64,000 nt of DNA from Micropterix aruncella (GCA_944548615.1 OX155950.1:34621610-34685609), one strand, 5' to 3'. Shown: positions 35,411 through 46,162, counted from the first letter of the stretch. Notes: generated by a model not told the origin, from the letters alone. Numbers and translations: made by a program.

Positions 35411-35439
35411 AATGCAGAAATATCTATTTTGAGCCCCTT

Positions 35440-35640
35440 TGAGATTATTAAAACAATTTCTATAATAAAATCTGTCTGTGTGCCTGTGCGCCTGTATTTC
35501 TACACGACAGCGCTCAAACGCTTAATCTGATTTAGTTGAAATTTGGTATGTAGGCATCATTTGGTCATGGCAAGAATTAAAAAGATTGTGATCTAGTAAT
35601 ATATTGCGCACTAGTAATATACCAATCACAAAATATTCGA
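35440..35640 (-). repeat. dispersed repeat family R, copy 4 (inverted)
   Basis: Reads on the minus strand CCATGACCAAATGATGCC, CCAAATTTCAACTAAATC, AAGCGTTTGAGCGCTGTCGT, as in the other copies. Confidence 0.75.
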
Positions 35641-35799
35641 CTTAGAAACTTAAAATTTGGTACACAGATGCCTAACTAGGCACAAATCACATTGTATTTT
35701 TTTTTATTGGAACATCTCCTATATAAGCTACACTAATAATATTGTATATCCGTCATACTTATTATATTGTATATCCGTCATATTAATACCATCGGTTGG

Positions 35800-35985
35800 C
35801 GCTTGGTGGAAAACCGCCCTTATCCGAGAAACAAACCGCGCCGCCTAAGGCGTCGCAACGAAACCCAAACAGGTTTTTTCGCCGGCTGAGATAGGCGCCG
35901 ATCGATTTTATCCATGAAATCAGTTCTTGGCTGCTTGCCGGGAATATCGTAGGTTGACACAGCCGATTTTTTATAACTGTTTTAA
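35800..35985 (-). repeat. dispersed repeat family V, copy 3 (inverted)
   Basis: The minus strand begins AAAAAATCGGCTGTGTCAACC then TTCCCGGCAAGCAGCC, the family V head, and continues with TGATTTCATGGATAAAATCGA. Confidence 0.6.
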
Positions 35986-36052
35986 TTGGGTGAGTCGATG
36001 ATTGACTATTTCAGTAGGTATGTACAAACTCAATTCATAACCCAGTAACAAA

Positions 36053-36384
36053 AGCTTGATAATGGGCTCGATTGCGTTTCTTCGTGAACTAAAATCGGAA
36101 ATTAGTCTGTGTGAACTAGATAGGGCAATACGCTAGAGCGGAATGTGAAATGAACGGTTGTCACTTTTTCGCATTAATGCTACCCACAAAAGATAAAGCA
36201 TCTGAATCTAACACCGTACGAAATGTGTTCAAATTTATTCGGACGATTATAAGTTCGACGGGTAGTTTTTATCGACGATCGTTCGTTTCATATTCCGCTC
36301 CAACGTATTTCTCTATCTCGTTCGCTTGAACTAATTTTAGTTTTAGTTCACAAAGAAACGCAATCGGTCCCAATGTATCAAGCT
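36053..36384. mobile_element. fold-back MITE, about 332 bp
   Basis: Long imperfect inverted repeat. Left arm 36053-36162 and right arm 36277-36384 share AGCTTGATA, CGATTGCGTTTCTT.GTGAAC and GAGCGGAAT.TGAAA, reading inward from each side. Arms are more than 90 bp with scattered mismatches. No coding capacity. Confidence 0.75.
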
Positions 36385-36924
36385 GATCATAAAAATAAAA
36401 CTGTAATAAAAGCAGTGTACCCGAAGAAAAATCGTTGGGTAATGGTAAATTTGTAAAAGATGTTTCGTACTTTTGTACTTCTTCTTTGACAAATTTGTGA
36501 AAGCTTTGAAGCGCACGGTTGCCATTTCGCTGATATAATGGCCCGAAAGATCTACAGCCGAAAATCCCCTCGGAGGGGTAACATATTTTATTCTCGCTGA
36601 CAGGCGCGTTACTTGAAAGAGTTGAAATATTTATTTTTCTTGTTTATTAATCAGCGCCGCGTTAAGAGCGGCCGTTTCTCAAAGAGAATTCTAGACATTA
36701 ATGAGCTGAACATTTTTCTTTCGCACTCCTTCAAAGAATTTGTTCAACATCTTCTTGTTAACGAGTCCCTTGTTTGTGCATTATTATGTCTACCTCGTTA
36801 CATTGTTCGCCCTGTATTATTTTGAAATTCACTTCGCGGAATTTCCAAAGGTAGAAAGACGTATTGTGATCGCCTCATTAAAATACATACATACTTGCAA
36901 GTAGAAATCAATATCCGTCCCTAG
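36385..36924. other. unassigned sequence
   Basis: No gene or repeat recognised. Confidence 0.4.
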
Positions 36925-37110
36925 ATCCAGTGGAATCTACGAAATACCTGAGTAACCGACTAAGGTGGCAGTATCACATTTAACTACTAGAGAACAAAAT
37001 TGGAAAATTGGCTTACCTCTTTAAAGAGGTGAGGAATATTTTAGGTAGGAAAAAGATGAAAAACCTGTACTATACTTTATGTAAAACCATTTCCAGCTGT
37101 GGGATTTTGG
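36925..37110 (+). pseudogene. LINE RT thumb fragment, left of tandem GC600 insertions
   Basis: Reads KLAYLFKEVRNILGRKKMKN, LYYTLCKTI and CGIL, matching the RT at 3562-5385 (KLTYIFKDLRGILDQRTLK). It stops at 37110 where GC600 copy B begins and resumes at 38353. Confidence 0.8.
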
Positions 37111-37710
37111 CCTCCCCAGACGGGCGGCCTCCACGCATGAAGTGCGAGCCTGGGTAGGACTCTGGCCTTAGGGCTAGTTTCCCCTAGGAATCAACCTTCT
37201 GGCGCTCCTGGACGGTCTGCGCTCCGTGCGGCGTAAGCCAATCGACTGTGCACTCTGACTAACAGTCGGGGGAGTCTGGAAGAAGTACTGTTTCCTATAG
37301 AGTGGGGGTGGTTGCGGACCCTACGGCGACTGCTCTTGAAAAGACCATCGGCTACCCGATCCTGGGTGAACAGTCGGGCAAAGGATGCCGTGGTCTGCGA
37401 TAGATTCGGTATACACCGTTTCACCGCTTCGTAAGGGAGAGGACCGCGCAAGCGACCTCGAACTCGTAACCAATCGAGAGACCGGAGTAATCTGGTCGCA
37501 ATTGGAAGCAAGGGCGTGAGTGTAAGCCCGCTGAGTAACACTCTAGGCTATCTCGCGGTTAAGGCGTTGGACTCTTGCGGGCATGTGGCGGAGCTTGGCG
37601 GTGGATTGTTTTGTCCAAGTCTTCTGCGTTCACCTCACGGGAGAAAGAACGACTAGTCGTTAAAACTTTCTGAAGTGACGGGTTCGCCCGTTGTAGTTGA
37701 CAACTATGTA
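37111..37710 (+). mobile_element. GC600 repeat, copy B
   Basis: 600 bp bounded by identical 13-bp direct repeats TGTGGGATTTTGG (37098-37110, 37711-37723), where the left one is LINE coding sequence. It lacks about the first 90 bp present in copies A and C, so it looks 5'-truncated, and it keeps a middle segment missing from A. Ends GTTGTAGTTGACAACTATGTA. Confidence 0.85.
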
Positions 37711-37723
37711 TGTGGGATTTTGG

Positions 37724-38352
37724 AAGCTAATGGTCCCAGTGCAGTTGGGCCATTATGACCCGTGTTAGAGTCGGCCCAACTCACGGGTCAGCACCCATCT
37801 GGTAGCCTCCAAGTAGATGTGCGAGCCCGGGTAGGACTCTTTGCTTGCTAGCCTGTTTCCCCTGGAAATCGTTCTTCGAGCATTCCTGGACGTTTTGCAC
37901 ATCGCGCGGCGTCGGCCAATCGACTGTGCATTCCGAAAGATAACCGGGCTTTGTTTCCTATTGAGCTGGGGTGGTTGTTAACCTTACGATAGCCGCTTGT
38001 GTAACGAGCAATCGGATAACCGACCCCGAGTGGACAGCCGGGCAAAGGACTCCGTGGTTCGCGATAGAATCGGTAGATGCCGAGTCACCGCTAAATAGGG
38101 TATAGGACTGCGCAAGCAACTTCGAACCTATAACCAGTCGGGAGGCTAAAGAAATCTGGCCACAATTGGTATTCAGGGTTGAGACGGTCTGTTGGGTGCT
38201 TTTATATACCTCGCATAAGGTGGTGTACTTTCAGCATTGCGATTATTTCGTCTCCGAGTCTTCTGCGCTCAACTCACGGGAGACAGAACGATTAATATCG
38301 TTAAAACTTCCTCTTGTGACCGGATCGCCCGCTGTAGTCGATATCTCTAAAC
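37724..38352 (+). mobile_element. GC600 repeat, copy C
   Basis: Starts AAGCTAATGGTCCC directly after the second TGTGGGATTTTGG and is followed by GTGAGATTTGG (38353-38363), a decayed third copy of the target. It contains the family's landmarks in order, with more substitutions than B. Confidence 0.8.
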
Positions 38353-38450
38353 GTGAGATTTGGATGGGGCGAAAGTTTATACGCCAATATTTCTGTCCCG
38401 AACGTTGCACAATTGTTCATTTTAAAAGTTTACAATGGAGCTTAAAGTAA
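38353..38450 (+). pseudogene. LINE RT fragment, right of tandem GC600 insertions
   Basis: Reads GWGESLYA and VAQLFILKVYNGA. It continues the RT interrupted at 37110 and corresponds to GWGGAAK and RAQKLILKII in the 3562-5385 RT. Confidence 0.65.
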
Positions 38451-38499
38451 AGATATCGAGAGTACATCGCAAATAACGATGAAATATCCCAGGCATTGC

Positions 38500-39420
38500 T
38501 TTAAAACATATCGAATATTGCTTTTGCCGAAGCATACTCAACATTAACCTACTACGGACTGTTTACTATGCACTGGCGCAGACTCTACTTACTTACGGAC
38601 AAATCGGTTGGGGCGGTATGGCAAGAACAAATCTTGACCCACTGGTCAAAGCGCAAAATGCTTTGCTCAGAGTCATTAACAAGAAGCCATATCGCTCCCC
38701 GTCAGACGACCTATATACATACTTTAAAGTACTTGACGTACGCCAACTATACATACGCGCTGTTCTGGTGCGCTATTTATTTATTTATTTATTTATTCGG
38801 AGGGACCTCATGAGGAACACGGATAAAGACAAACCAGAGCACAAACACAACACTAGACACAAAGACAAACAGATTCAACCAAAAATGAGGACTGTATACG
38901 GACAACGACACTACGCATATCTCGGACCTAAACTCTATAATATATTTAACTCGTACACAGGACAGATCTTAAACATAACCGACAACCAGTTCAAGAGACG
39001 GGTGTCTCATTGACTCTCAAATTATACTAGAGATGAATGCGAAAGTATGATATATTAAAATATTTTATTTCTAACCACAAATTATAGGATATATAGATGT
39101 AAATTATGGATATGTATACAGATATACAGATTATAATATGTTATATTTTATTATGTTATACTATATTATATATAAATATGCTACATTATTTTATATGTTA
39201 TAACATATGATATTATATTATATTGTAATATGTTATATTATATTATTTATATTATATTATGCTAAATTATATTACGTATTGTTTTTTTTAGGACGGAAGA
39301 TGGACAGCAGGCAAGGCGTACAGGCTCAGCAAATAATACCACAGAACTATGTATCCATCACCCCAACACAGGCGTATACCTAGTGGGGTGATGTAATCCT
39401 GACAAGTTAATGCCCTTTCG
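38500..39420 (+). mobile_element. LINE RT C-terminus and 3' UTR
   Basis: One frame open from about 38530 to 39013 reads SILNINLLRTVYYALAQTLL, QIGWGG, VKAQNALLRVINKKPYRSPS, DDLYTYFKVLDV and TVYGQRHYAYLGPKLYN. It matches the C-terminus of the RT at 3562-5385. The UTR includes an AT-rich stretch and a strong hairpin at 39357-39393 (ATCACCCCAAC ... GGGGTGAT). It overlaps in content with the previous fragment, so it is a separate copy. The 5' end is near 38500 and is uncertain. Confidence 0.8.
39110..39275. repeat. ATATT-type low-complexity tract
   Basis: Mostly permutations of TTATATTATATT within the LINE 3' region. Confidence 0.8.
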
Positions 39421-40023
39421 CGATTTTCTTCATATGTATTCTTTTAAAATGTGTTAAAAAATTACCGCAATTTTTTTTATGTACCTAACTATAAAAAATA
39501 GGATAAATAAATAAAAAATAATATAAAAAAATAGGGTAAATGAAACATAATGGGATTAAATTTGCTTGCCTATTTTTAAAATAGTCAAAATTATATGTTG
39601 GGGTTTTTTTTAGTACATATAGGTATTTATTTGACTAAAAGCAGTAATTTGTTTGTGAGTTATTTTACTATAGAAAAATATAGTTTTTTAATAAAATGAA
39701 GTTTAAATAATATCGTTATAAATTTATCTCATCTCTGATTGAAGATAATTAATTTATGGTATCTATTTGCTACACTGAATAAAAGAATCATTTATACTGA
39801 ATCATCAACTCTCGTTTGTGTAGAGTCCAATGACGTAAGAGAGTCTATAATTGTGCAAGAAGAAGAAAAAATGTGTTAAGCATTGATGACCCACTTCCGG
39901 GTCTTTAGTTTGTCCGTGTTTATAGCACCTCTACAACAAACAACCGGTAACAAACAACCGCCATGCTACCGGAATATTTGCCATACCAAATTCTCGACGA
40001 TTGATTAGATTCGTTTATGCGAT
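39421..40023. other. unassigned AT-rich sequence
   Basis: No feature recognised. Confidence 0.4.
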
Positions 40024-40236
40024 TCTTAGGCTGGGAATACACGCCCATTTTTTTTTAATATGATAGTCGGATCAGACTACAGTCAATACACGACCGATAC
40101 GATAGTAGGATCGGACGTGTATTGCATGTTCAAACAAATGTATGGCAAGAGCGCTTTCCGATAGTCTGATCTGATTTGATCCGACGATCGCGCGATCGTA
40201 GAGAAAAATCGAACGTGTATTGCCGGCCTTATGCTC
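40024..40236. mobile_element. fold-back MITE-like element
   Basis: Ends TTAGGCTGGGAATACACG and (read inward from the right) TAAGGCCGGCAATACACG are inverted. Internal palindromes include GATCGGACGTGTATTG and ACGATCGCGCGATCGT. No coding capacity. Confidence 0.65.
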
Positions 40237-40239
40237 TAA

Positions 40240-40378
40240 GGCTGAGAATACACGTCCGATTTTTTCTATACGATAGTCCGGAAGGACAGAAGGCACTCTT
40301 TATATACATTTGTTTAAACATTCAATACACGTCAGATCCGAACCGATCTGAAAGTCGGATCGGACGTGTTAGGAAGGT
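40240..40378. mobile_element. second, partial copy of the same fold-back element
   Basis: Begins TAAGGCTGAGAATACACGTC and ends with GATCGGACGTGTTAGG, adjacent to the previous copy. Confidence 0.6.
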
Positions 40379-40558
40379 TCTGTAAGATTTTTCCCGTCGC
40401 AGTCAGTTTCACTTGGGACTCGCGCGATCGGTCGCACAGATGGTCCCGGTGCTATGAGACGCGCATAGGTAACAGTTTTGGTTGGACAGGATAATTATGT
40501 GGAAATCCTGAACTATCCAGCTTTCCGTATCGATCAGCTGATCTGGTCCTGTGGGGGT

Positions 40559-40709
40559 AATTTTTTAATCGACAGAGATGTAAAAAATTAGTATGCGAGA
40601 TGACGTCATTCATTCTTTATCACTTTCATTTTAAATTCGAACATAAAACGCGAAATGATAGATTTATGACGTTATCTCGTGTACGAGATTTCCTCTATCG
40701 ATTAAAAAA
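40559..40709. mobile_element. short inverted-repeat element, 151 bp
   Basis: Ends ATTTTTTAATCGACAGAG and (from the right) ATTTTTTTAATCGATAGAG are inverted repeats. Inner GAGATGACGTCAT versus ATGACGTTATCTCG adds to the palindrome. It abuts a family V head. Confidence 0.6.
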
Positions 40710-40900
40710 ATCGCTTGTGTCACCGCCAGACTTTTTCGGCAAGTAGCCAGGGATTTACTTCACCTCAATATTTATTTCATAAATAAAGTATATGAGCAGC
40801 TGGTGAAAATTCCTATTAATAGGCGACGCAACGCAATGAAAATTCGAATTACAAACGAGCGTCATCTCATTCAATTTAAAAATCAAATTGCAAAAACAGG
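40706..40900 (+). repeat. dispersed repeat family V, copy 4
   Basis: AAAAAATCGCTTGTGTCACC, TTTTTCGGCAAGTAGCC, then ATTTATTTCATAAATAAAGT as in 32126-32275. Confidence 0.65.
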
Positions 40901-40989
40901 TCGCCCTGAGCCTTAAAATTTGAATTTCGAACGATCCACGCAAGGCAAGCGTTGCCGCTTTAAGGGCTTCACTAGTTAATTAATATATA

Positions 40990-41912
40990 ACGGAATTTCA
41001 ATATTATTTCTGTCGCGAGCTACAGAAAGTACTAGGTAACAGCCTTAGACCTACTAAAACCGAAATACAAGTGACCGTCAATAACGAAGAACTAACTCAA
41101 GTATCCTCAACAAAGTTCTTGGGATTCGTAATCGATAATGAGTTACGATGGCACCTACATATTGATGATTTATGTGATAAATTGGGAAGAGCGTGCTATG
41201 TACTCCATCGCATCGCTTCATTCCTCGATTTATCCGCGCTGCGCATGTGTTACTTTGCATATTTTCTTTCACTGCTAACGTACGGCGCGGAGTTATGGGG
41301 GCGAGCAGCCGACAGGCATAGGGCCTTCGTTATGCAGAAGCGTGCAGTCTGCACAATAGCGCGTGTGGCACTTGATACGCCAGCTAGGCCTTTGTTTAGA
41401 GATCTCTGCATCATGACGCTGCCGTCCATTTATATAATATAAATACGAAATACGCGCTGTTCGTACGCAGAAATCTAGCCGATTTCGAAGTGAATGGTGT
41501 GCATCACCACTATCCAAGAAGATCCCGTAGCATGGTACGTTCCATAAGTCATGCATTATCCAAGTCAGAGAGGCTAGCCTATATCGCCGGCCCAGCGGTT
41601 TACAACAAACTCAGCGAGCACATTAGGCAGGCGCAATCTCTTGACTTATTTAAGAGACGCCTTAAGAGGTACCTCACAGATAAGGCTTTTTACTCACTGG
41701 AGGAATATTACTCCAGTGAAGTCTAAAATGCTTTGGTGGCTAAAGTGTTTATTGATTTCTTTGCATTTTGTCTTGTATTTCCTCTTTTTACATTATTCTT
41801 GTATTTTTTTTGTTTATTGTTATTTTTTCTTTACGATAAAAAAAATGTTTGTTTGCTAGTATGTATGGATGTTTGCCAATCTGTATCTGACTTGTATACC
41901 AGTATACTAATA
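40990..41912 (+). mobile_element. 5'-truncated LINE with RT C-terminal part
   Basis: Frame 1 (41071-41442) reads KFLGFVIDNELRWHLHI, the region just after the catalytic core, then YFAYFLSLLTYG and AFVMQKRAVCTIA. A single frameshift near 41440 moves to frame 2 (to 41726): NLADFEVNGVHHHYPRRS, GPAVYNKL, LFKRRLKRYL and YSLEEYYSSEV, then stop. The 3' UTR ends near AATAAAATG at 41910, with an (AATATG)n-like tail. The catalytic aspartates are not included. A related 3' fragment lies at 35090-35410 (minus). Confidence 0.85.
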
Positions 41913-42247
41913 AAATGAATATGAATATGAATAATATATGAGATATTCAAACTAAAATGTGATTTCGGTCCAACAAGGGTAGTAATATATTACTAAAGCG
42001 CCCCTGGTGAATCGATTAAATCATATTCTTTTCAACTCTCACCAAGACCAAATGACGCCTGCTTACCAAATTTCAGCTTAAATGAATATGAATATGAATA
42101 ATATATGAGATATTCAAACTAAAATGTGATTTCGGTCCAACAAGGGTAGTAATATATTACTAAAGCGCCCCTGTTGAATCGATTAAATCATATTCTTTTC
42201 AACTCTCACCAAGACCAAATGACGCCTGCTTACCAAATTTCAGCTTA
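41913..42247 (+). repeat. 167-bp tandem duplication (two units)
   Basis: Units 41913-42079 and 42080-42246 are nearly identical; one difference was seen (CTGGTG versus CTGTTG). Each unit holds the LINE tail (AATGAATATGAATATG) plus the first part of a family R repeat. Confidence 0.95.
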
Positions 42248-42440
42248 ATAGGATTAAGCGTTTAAGCGCTGTCAAGGAGGAAATCCCACACACGCACAGA
42301 GAGACTTCAGTCTGGAAATGTTCTAATCGTCTAGGTGGGGGGGGGAGGGGGGGTCAAAATGTAAACATCCGTCTTCATCTGGAAAAAAATGAGCGTTCAC
42401 AATACTTTACCTCCACATCGATTAATAGACTGGTAAAGTA
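42248..42440 (+). repeat. dispersed repeat family R, copy 5, 3' part
   Basis: TTAAGCGTTTAAGCGCTGTC, a GGGGGGGGGAGGGGGGG run (near 42337), TCCGTCTTCATCTGG, GCGTTCACAATACTTTACC and ACTGGTAAAGTAAAA. Confidence 0.8.
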
Positions 42441-42539
42441 AAATCGAGCTGCTTCTGATTCTGCGTGACGCTTCGTCGCGCCGCGATGTGGTACCCGCTA
42501 GAAACCGCAGCATCCGCCGTCTATAGAGCCGGAGGTATT

Positions 42540-42600
42540 CGCGGCTGGAGTCGAACCACATACGACGCTACCTGAGCTACCGCCTGAGTAAGCTCGATAA
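42540..42600 (-). other. tRNA-like Pol III promoter boxes
   Basis: The minus strand carries TAGCTCAGGTAG (A-box-like) and GGTTCGACTCC (a perfect B-box match) only 10 bases apart, too close for a functional tRNA. It is probably a deleted tRNA pseudogene or the head of a tRNA-derived SINE. Confidence 0.35.
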
Positions 42601-42619
42601 ACGTAAACTCGCCTGGGTA

Positions 42620-43085
42620 AAGTCGAGGTAATGGACCCGAATATCTCTGTCTGGAATTAACTGTCAGGATACTTCTTTCCTCCCAACTGGTAACAGGACC
42701 GAAGTCGCTTACGCGGCCTCTACCTGTTGTATTTCAGCGGTAATTTAATAAGAATTTATATCGGACCTTAGCGTCCTTTGCCCGTCATGCCACTCGGGAT
42801 CGGATGGTCGTTTCAAAAATGGAATGACAACAGCTCGACATCGACACTCGCTGCTTAGGAGACAGCATATATCCAGTCTTCAGATTTCTTCAGCAATTAG
42901 TCAGAGTGCACAACCGAGTGACGTCGCCGAACTGTGCACAAACCGTCCAGTAGCGCCGGGAGGCAACCCCACCAGGAGAAACCGATCCACCAGCCGTGAG
43001 GCCTAAGACGCGAGAGTCTTACCCGAGATAGTCTTTCATACGTGGACGCTTTTGAGCCAACGCAAGAGAATACTGATCCCATAGA
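42620..43085 (-). mobile_element. GC600 repeat, copy E (inverted, diverged)
   Basis: The minus strand reads CTCGGGTAAGACTCTCGCGT, TACTGGACGGTTTGTGCAC, GCAGCGAGTGTCGATG and GACGGGCAAAGGACGC. Nearest to copy D. Its 3' end merges into sequence with tRNA-like boxes. Confidence 0.75.
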
Positions 43086-43701
43086 TAATACTGATCGCCC
43101 ATCCCATTTGATCGAGTTTATTACGATTCCGTGAGCTTTATCTTGGGTTTAAATGCGGTTACGAGGATTTTTTAAAACTCCATTACTCGATTATATGTAT
43201 CAATATTTTCCTTACGGTTAATACGGAAATAGCAGTATAATGTAGTTTCAACATGATTCATTTATCCGACTGTAACCGTACGTATACTACTACATGCTGT
43301 CGTGGTAGAAGTGAAATCCCTAGGTCGCGACATAATGAAACATCATGTTTTAACATTAGGGCACGGTAAGTACCTACACTCCAACACCGCTACGTGTTAT
43401 GTTAATTCATACGTATGGACCACAGTCCGAGTTATACACTTATTCCTTGTTGAAACATTCGTATATCCGTGTATTTGCGTATCCGGGGCTTTTGAATTAT
43501 TAAATGAGTTAAATGTATTTTTATGTTTAATTTTATCTATTTCAGATTAGAAGATCAAAATATACTGGGCCGTTTTTTCAAATATTCGCGGAGGGCTTCA
43601 GTTAAACCAAACGTCATCTGCTTGGAATGACAGCTTGTTTACTTTCGTATGTTATTTTTTTATTATTCCTTATCGAACGGCCCATCTTAATGTCTAACGA
43701 C
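43086..43701. other. unassigned sequence
   Basis: No gene or repeat recognised. Confidence 0.4.
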
Positions 43702-43858
43702 AATTACCTTAAAGGCGGATAGCTTTTATAACATCACATGGCAGTACTCAGGCGGTGGCCCATCCAAGCACTAACTGCGCCAGACGCTGCTTAACTTCGT
43801 TCATCTGACGGGAACCAGTGTTTCAATGCGGCTACCGATGTTGTTCAATGCGGCTACA
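43702..43858 (-). mobile_element. 5S rRNA-derived SINE, copy 2 (alternative tail)
   Basis: The minus strand reads CGAAGTTAAGCAGCGTCTGG, GTTAGTGCTTGGATGGGCCA and CCGCCTGAGTACTGCCATG, followed by GATGTTATAAAA and CCGCCTTTAAGGTAATT. The tail matches copy 4 (57351-57486) but not copies 1 and 3. The 5' end repeats GTAGCCGCATTGAA twice. Confidence 0.8.
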
Positions 43859-44624
43859 CTATGTTGAAGCTTGTAGAAAAAAAGTCGTCATATATATTTT
43901 TCAAGATTGATTTACATTCAATTATTATTGACGTGAACCCACTGTCCGAAGTTATGCGTCAGTCCGGAGACAAGGTCCAAAATTTAATATCCAGCAAGCA
44001 ATTTGATATTTCCCGGTCATTCCTTACATATGGCGTTCCTTTTTCTCTATCTGCTTCGGGCTCAACGCGACTATAAGCGCAGGGCGGCATAGATTAATCG
44101 ACGTTTTGTCTCTATGCGCAACAGACATAACACGAACGGACATTTGTGCGATCGACGCGCTCCTCCGATCTCAGCGTTCAGAGGAATAGCGCCGCTTCTC
44201 GCATGTGAACACGTTTCGTTTACGAATACCAGTCTTAAGTGGCATCGTATTAATTATATTTTATGCAAATTTTAACAAAAAATGATCAAAATGTTACCAA
44301 AAATCTAGAGTCCATCCTGATGGTTTTTATTTAATTTTATTCGGATACTTATAACAAGTCACGTTGTTCAAATTTACTATTAGTTATTTTGGGAAAACAG
44401 CGACCTAATTTTATTTCGGTGTTTTTATTTAAGTAATGATTTACCTATACACTATTATGTATATGCGGTCACGTGGGAAAATGATCAATGATTTTTTTTT
44501 GTAAAGAGGAAATACTAATGCCATTTTGTGACCTGTTCGCAATCGAATCGAAGCATGAATAGAATTTGGATTTAGACCTTATGGTCTTGCCTTTATTTTT
44601 ATTATTTATTCCGTTGCCTTCGCA
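43859..44624. other. unassigned sequence
   Basis: A 71-codon plus-strand frame (43861-44076) has no recognisable domain. Confidence 0.4.
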
Positions 44625-44740
44625 GCCAATACGCTGCTGACGGTGCCGCTGGATCTCGTACTCCATTCACGATTCGCTTCCATTCTTGACGATTTTTTGC
44701 AACATCTCGAGCATCCCTAGTCGATAATCGTTGATTATTA
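44625..44740 (-). pseudogene. LINE C-terminal fragment (RTE-like)
   Basis: The minus strand reads RDARDVAKNRQEWKRIVNGV then RDPAAPSAAYWLRRQR. A DVAKDR..WR..V block just before the C-terminus is typical of RTE-type and some jockey-type retroelement proteins. Only about 40 codons, so the assignment is tentative. Confidence 0.5.
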
Positions 44741-44794
44741 AGGTCGTCTTTGGTGGTCTGCTATTATCTACTATATTCTATGGTGTGCCCTTAA

Positions 44795-44876
44795 ATCAAC
44801 TAACAACAAAACGTATGATCAACTAACAAGAAACTTAATCAGACTTAAATCAACTAACAAGAAACTTAATCAGCCT
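44795..44876. repeat. short tandem repeat
   Basis: ATCAACTAACAA(C/G)AAA occurs three times; the last two units (44818, 44849) are 31 bp apart and almost identical (AACAAGAAACTTAATCAG). Confidence 0.85.
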
Positions 44877-44880
44877 TTAC

Positions 44881-45310
44881 CGTCAATCTCAGAGGTAGAG
44901 TATCTCGACGACCCTCCGGTTGACGCCTGAGGAAGAATGACGCCAGTGACTAATCCATGTTTTGGCCTTTTGTTTTAGTTATCACTTAACTTTTTTTATT
45001 ACATTATTGTTTTATTATAGTTTAGCTTTTATTCTGGGGTATAATTAAAGTAAAACGTATTTTTTTTGGAAACTCAAATATCTTTGGTTTACTGATAAGA
45101 TACTTTTTTTCCTCACTCAAACCCTTGCTAAAGCGCCAGTTTTTTTAATATTAAAAACTTAATTTAAAAGTTAATAATGATCATTATTTCCCATGACCCT
45201 TCATTACAAGCATTTTTTCAACTTGCATTGTTTGTCAGTATGTTTGTTTATGTCAAATCTTGCAAGCAGAATTAGAACCACTTCCTCTTATACTATGAAG
45301 TTGAAATTTT
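44881..45310. other. unassigned sequence
   Basis: No feature recognised. Confidence 0.4.
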
Positions 45311-45319
45311 GGTTCATAT

Positions 45320-46162
45320 CCGATGACAATACATTTTAATGGTAAGCATGGCGTCTATGTCGGCGACGTCCAAATATACTCTCACTTTCGCCCGCAAGAT
45401 ACAACAATTGCTTCTGTAAATGAAGATCTAGCGATGATATTCAAGTGGTCTAAAACACATGGACTGCTCTTAAATCCTTCCAAAACGCAGGCTATTATCA
45501 TCAATAGCAGGTATTTTACCTATAAATGAAGTCCCAAAGATCTGCATCTGTGCGGATGAGGTCCCTTTCAGTTTCGAGGTTAAAAACCTCGGTGTCCATA
45601 TGGACGACAACCTTTCATGGCCACATATTCGAGAAATGCGAAGCAAACTCTTCGGCCGATTTCATTCGCTGAATAGGCTGAAAAATATTCTCCCGGAGAA
45701 GAGCAAGATTACGATTTGTCAGTCTGCTCTCCTCCCCCTTCTGGATTATGGAGATGTCGCATTTCTAGACCTCATAGAGGAGTTATCCACAAAAGTTAAG
45801 CGAATCCAAAATGTCTGCATTCGTTATATCCATGGCCTCTGAAAAATCAACCACATCAAGGAGTTCAGAGAGAAACTTTACTTGCTGTCGACAGGGAGAA
45901 AAGAGACATAAAAGTTATTTGTATGCTTTTCAAGATTTTGGATGCCGTCGCTCCCGATTATTTTAGCAGATTTACTGCAATAGCTGCTCATGGACGCCCT
46001 CCGATATCAAAAGATAACCTGCTACTCTCTATCCCTAGTTACGGCAATGACTTCTTCTCATTCTCTTTCACCGTGCATGGAACCCGTATTTTTAATGCTT
46101 TGCCGAAAAATGTCAAAAACGCGCTAAATATAAGAAGTTTTAAAAACAGACTAACCCGCTAG
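45320..46162 (+). pseudogene. LINE RT pseudogene with damaged catalytic box
   Basis: Palm to C-terminus of a jockey/CR1-like RT. YVGDVQIYSHF occupies the place of the canonical (F/Y)ADD box, so one catalytic Asp is lost. It continues with NEDLAMIFKWSKTHGLLLNP and SKTQAIII, then shifts frame near 45515 to FEVKNLGVHMDDNLSW, LPLLDYGDVAFLDL and RIQNVCIRYIHGL (stop at 45841), then FKILDAVAPDYFSRF, HGTRIFNALPKNVKNA and SFKNRLTR. The end at 46162 fits a normal LINE C-terminus. It is clearly dead. Confidence 0.88.
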
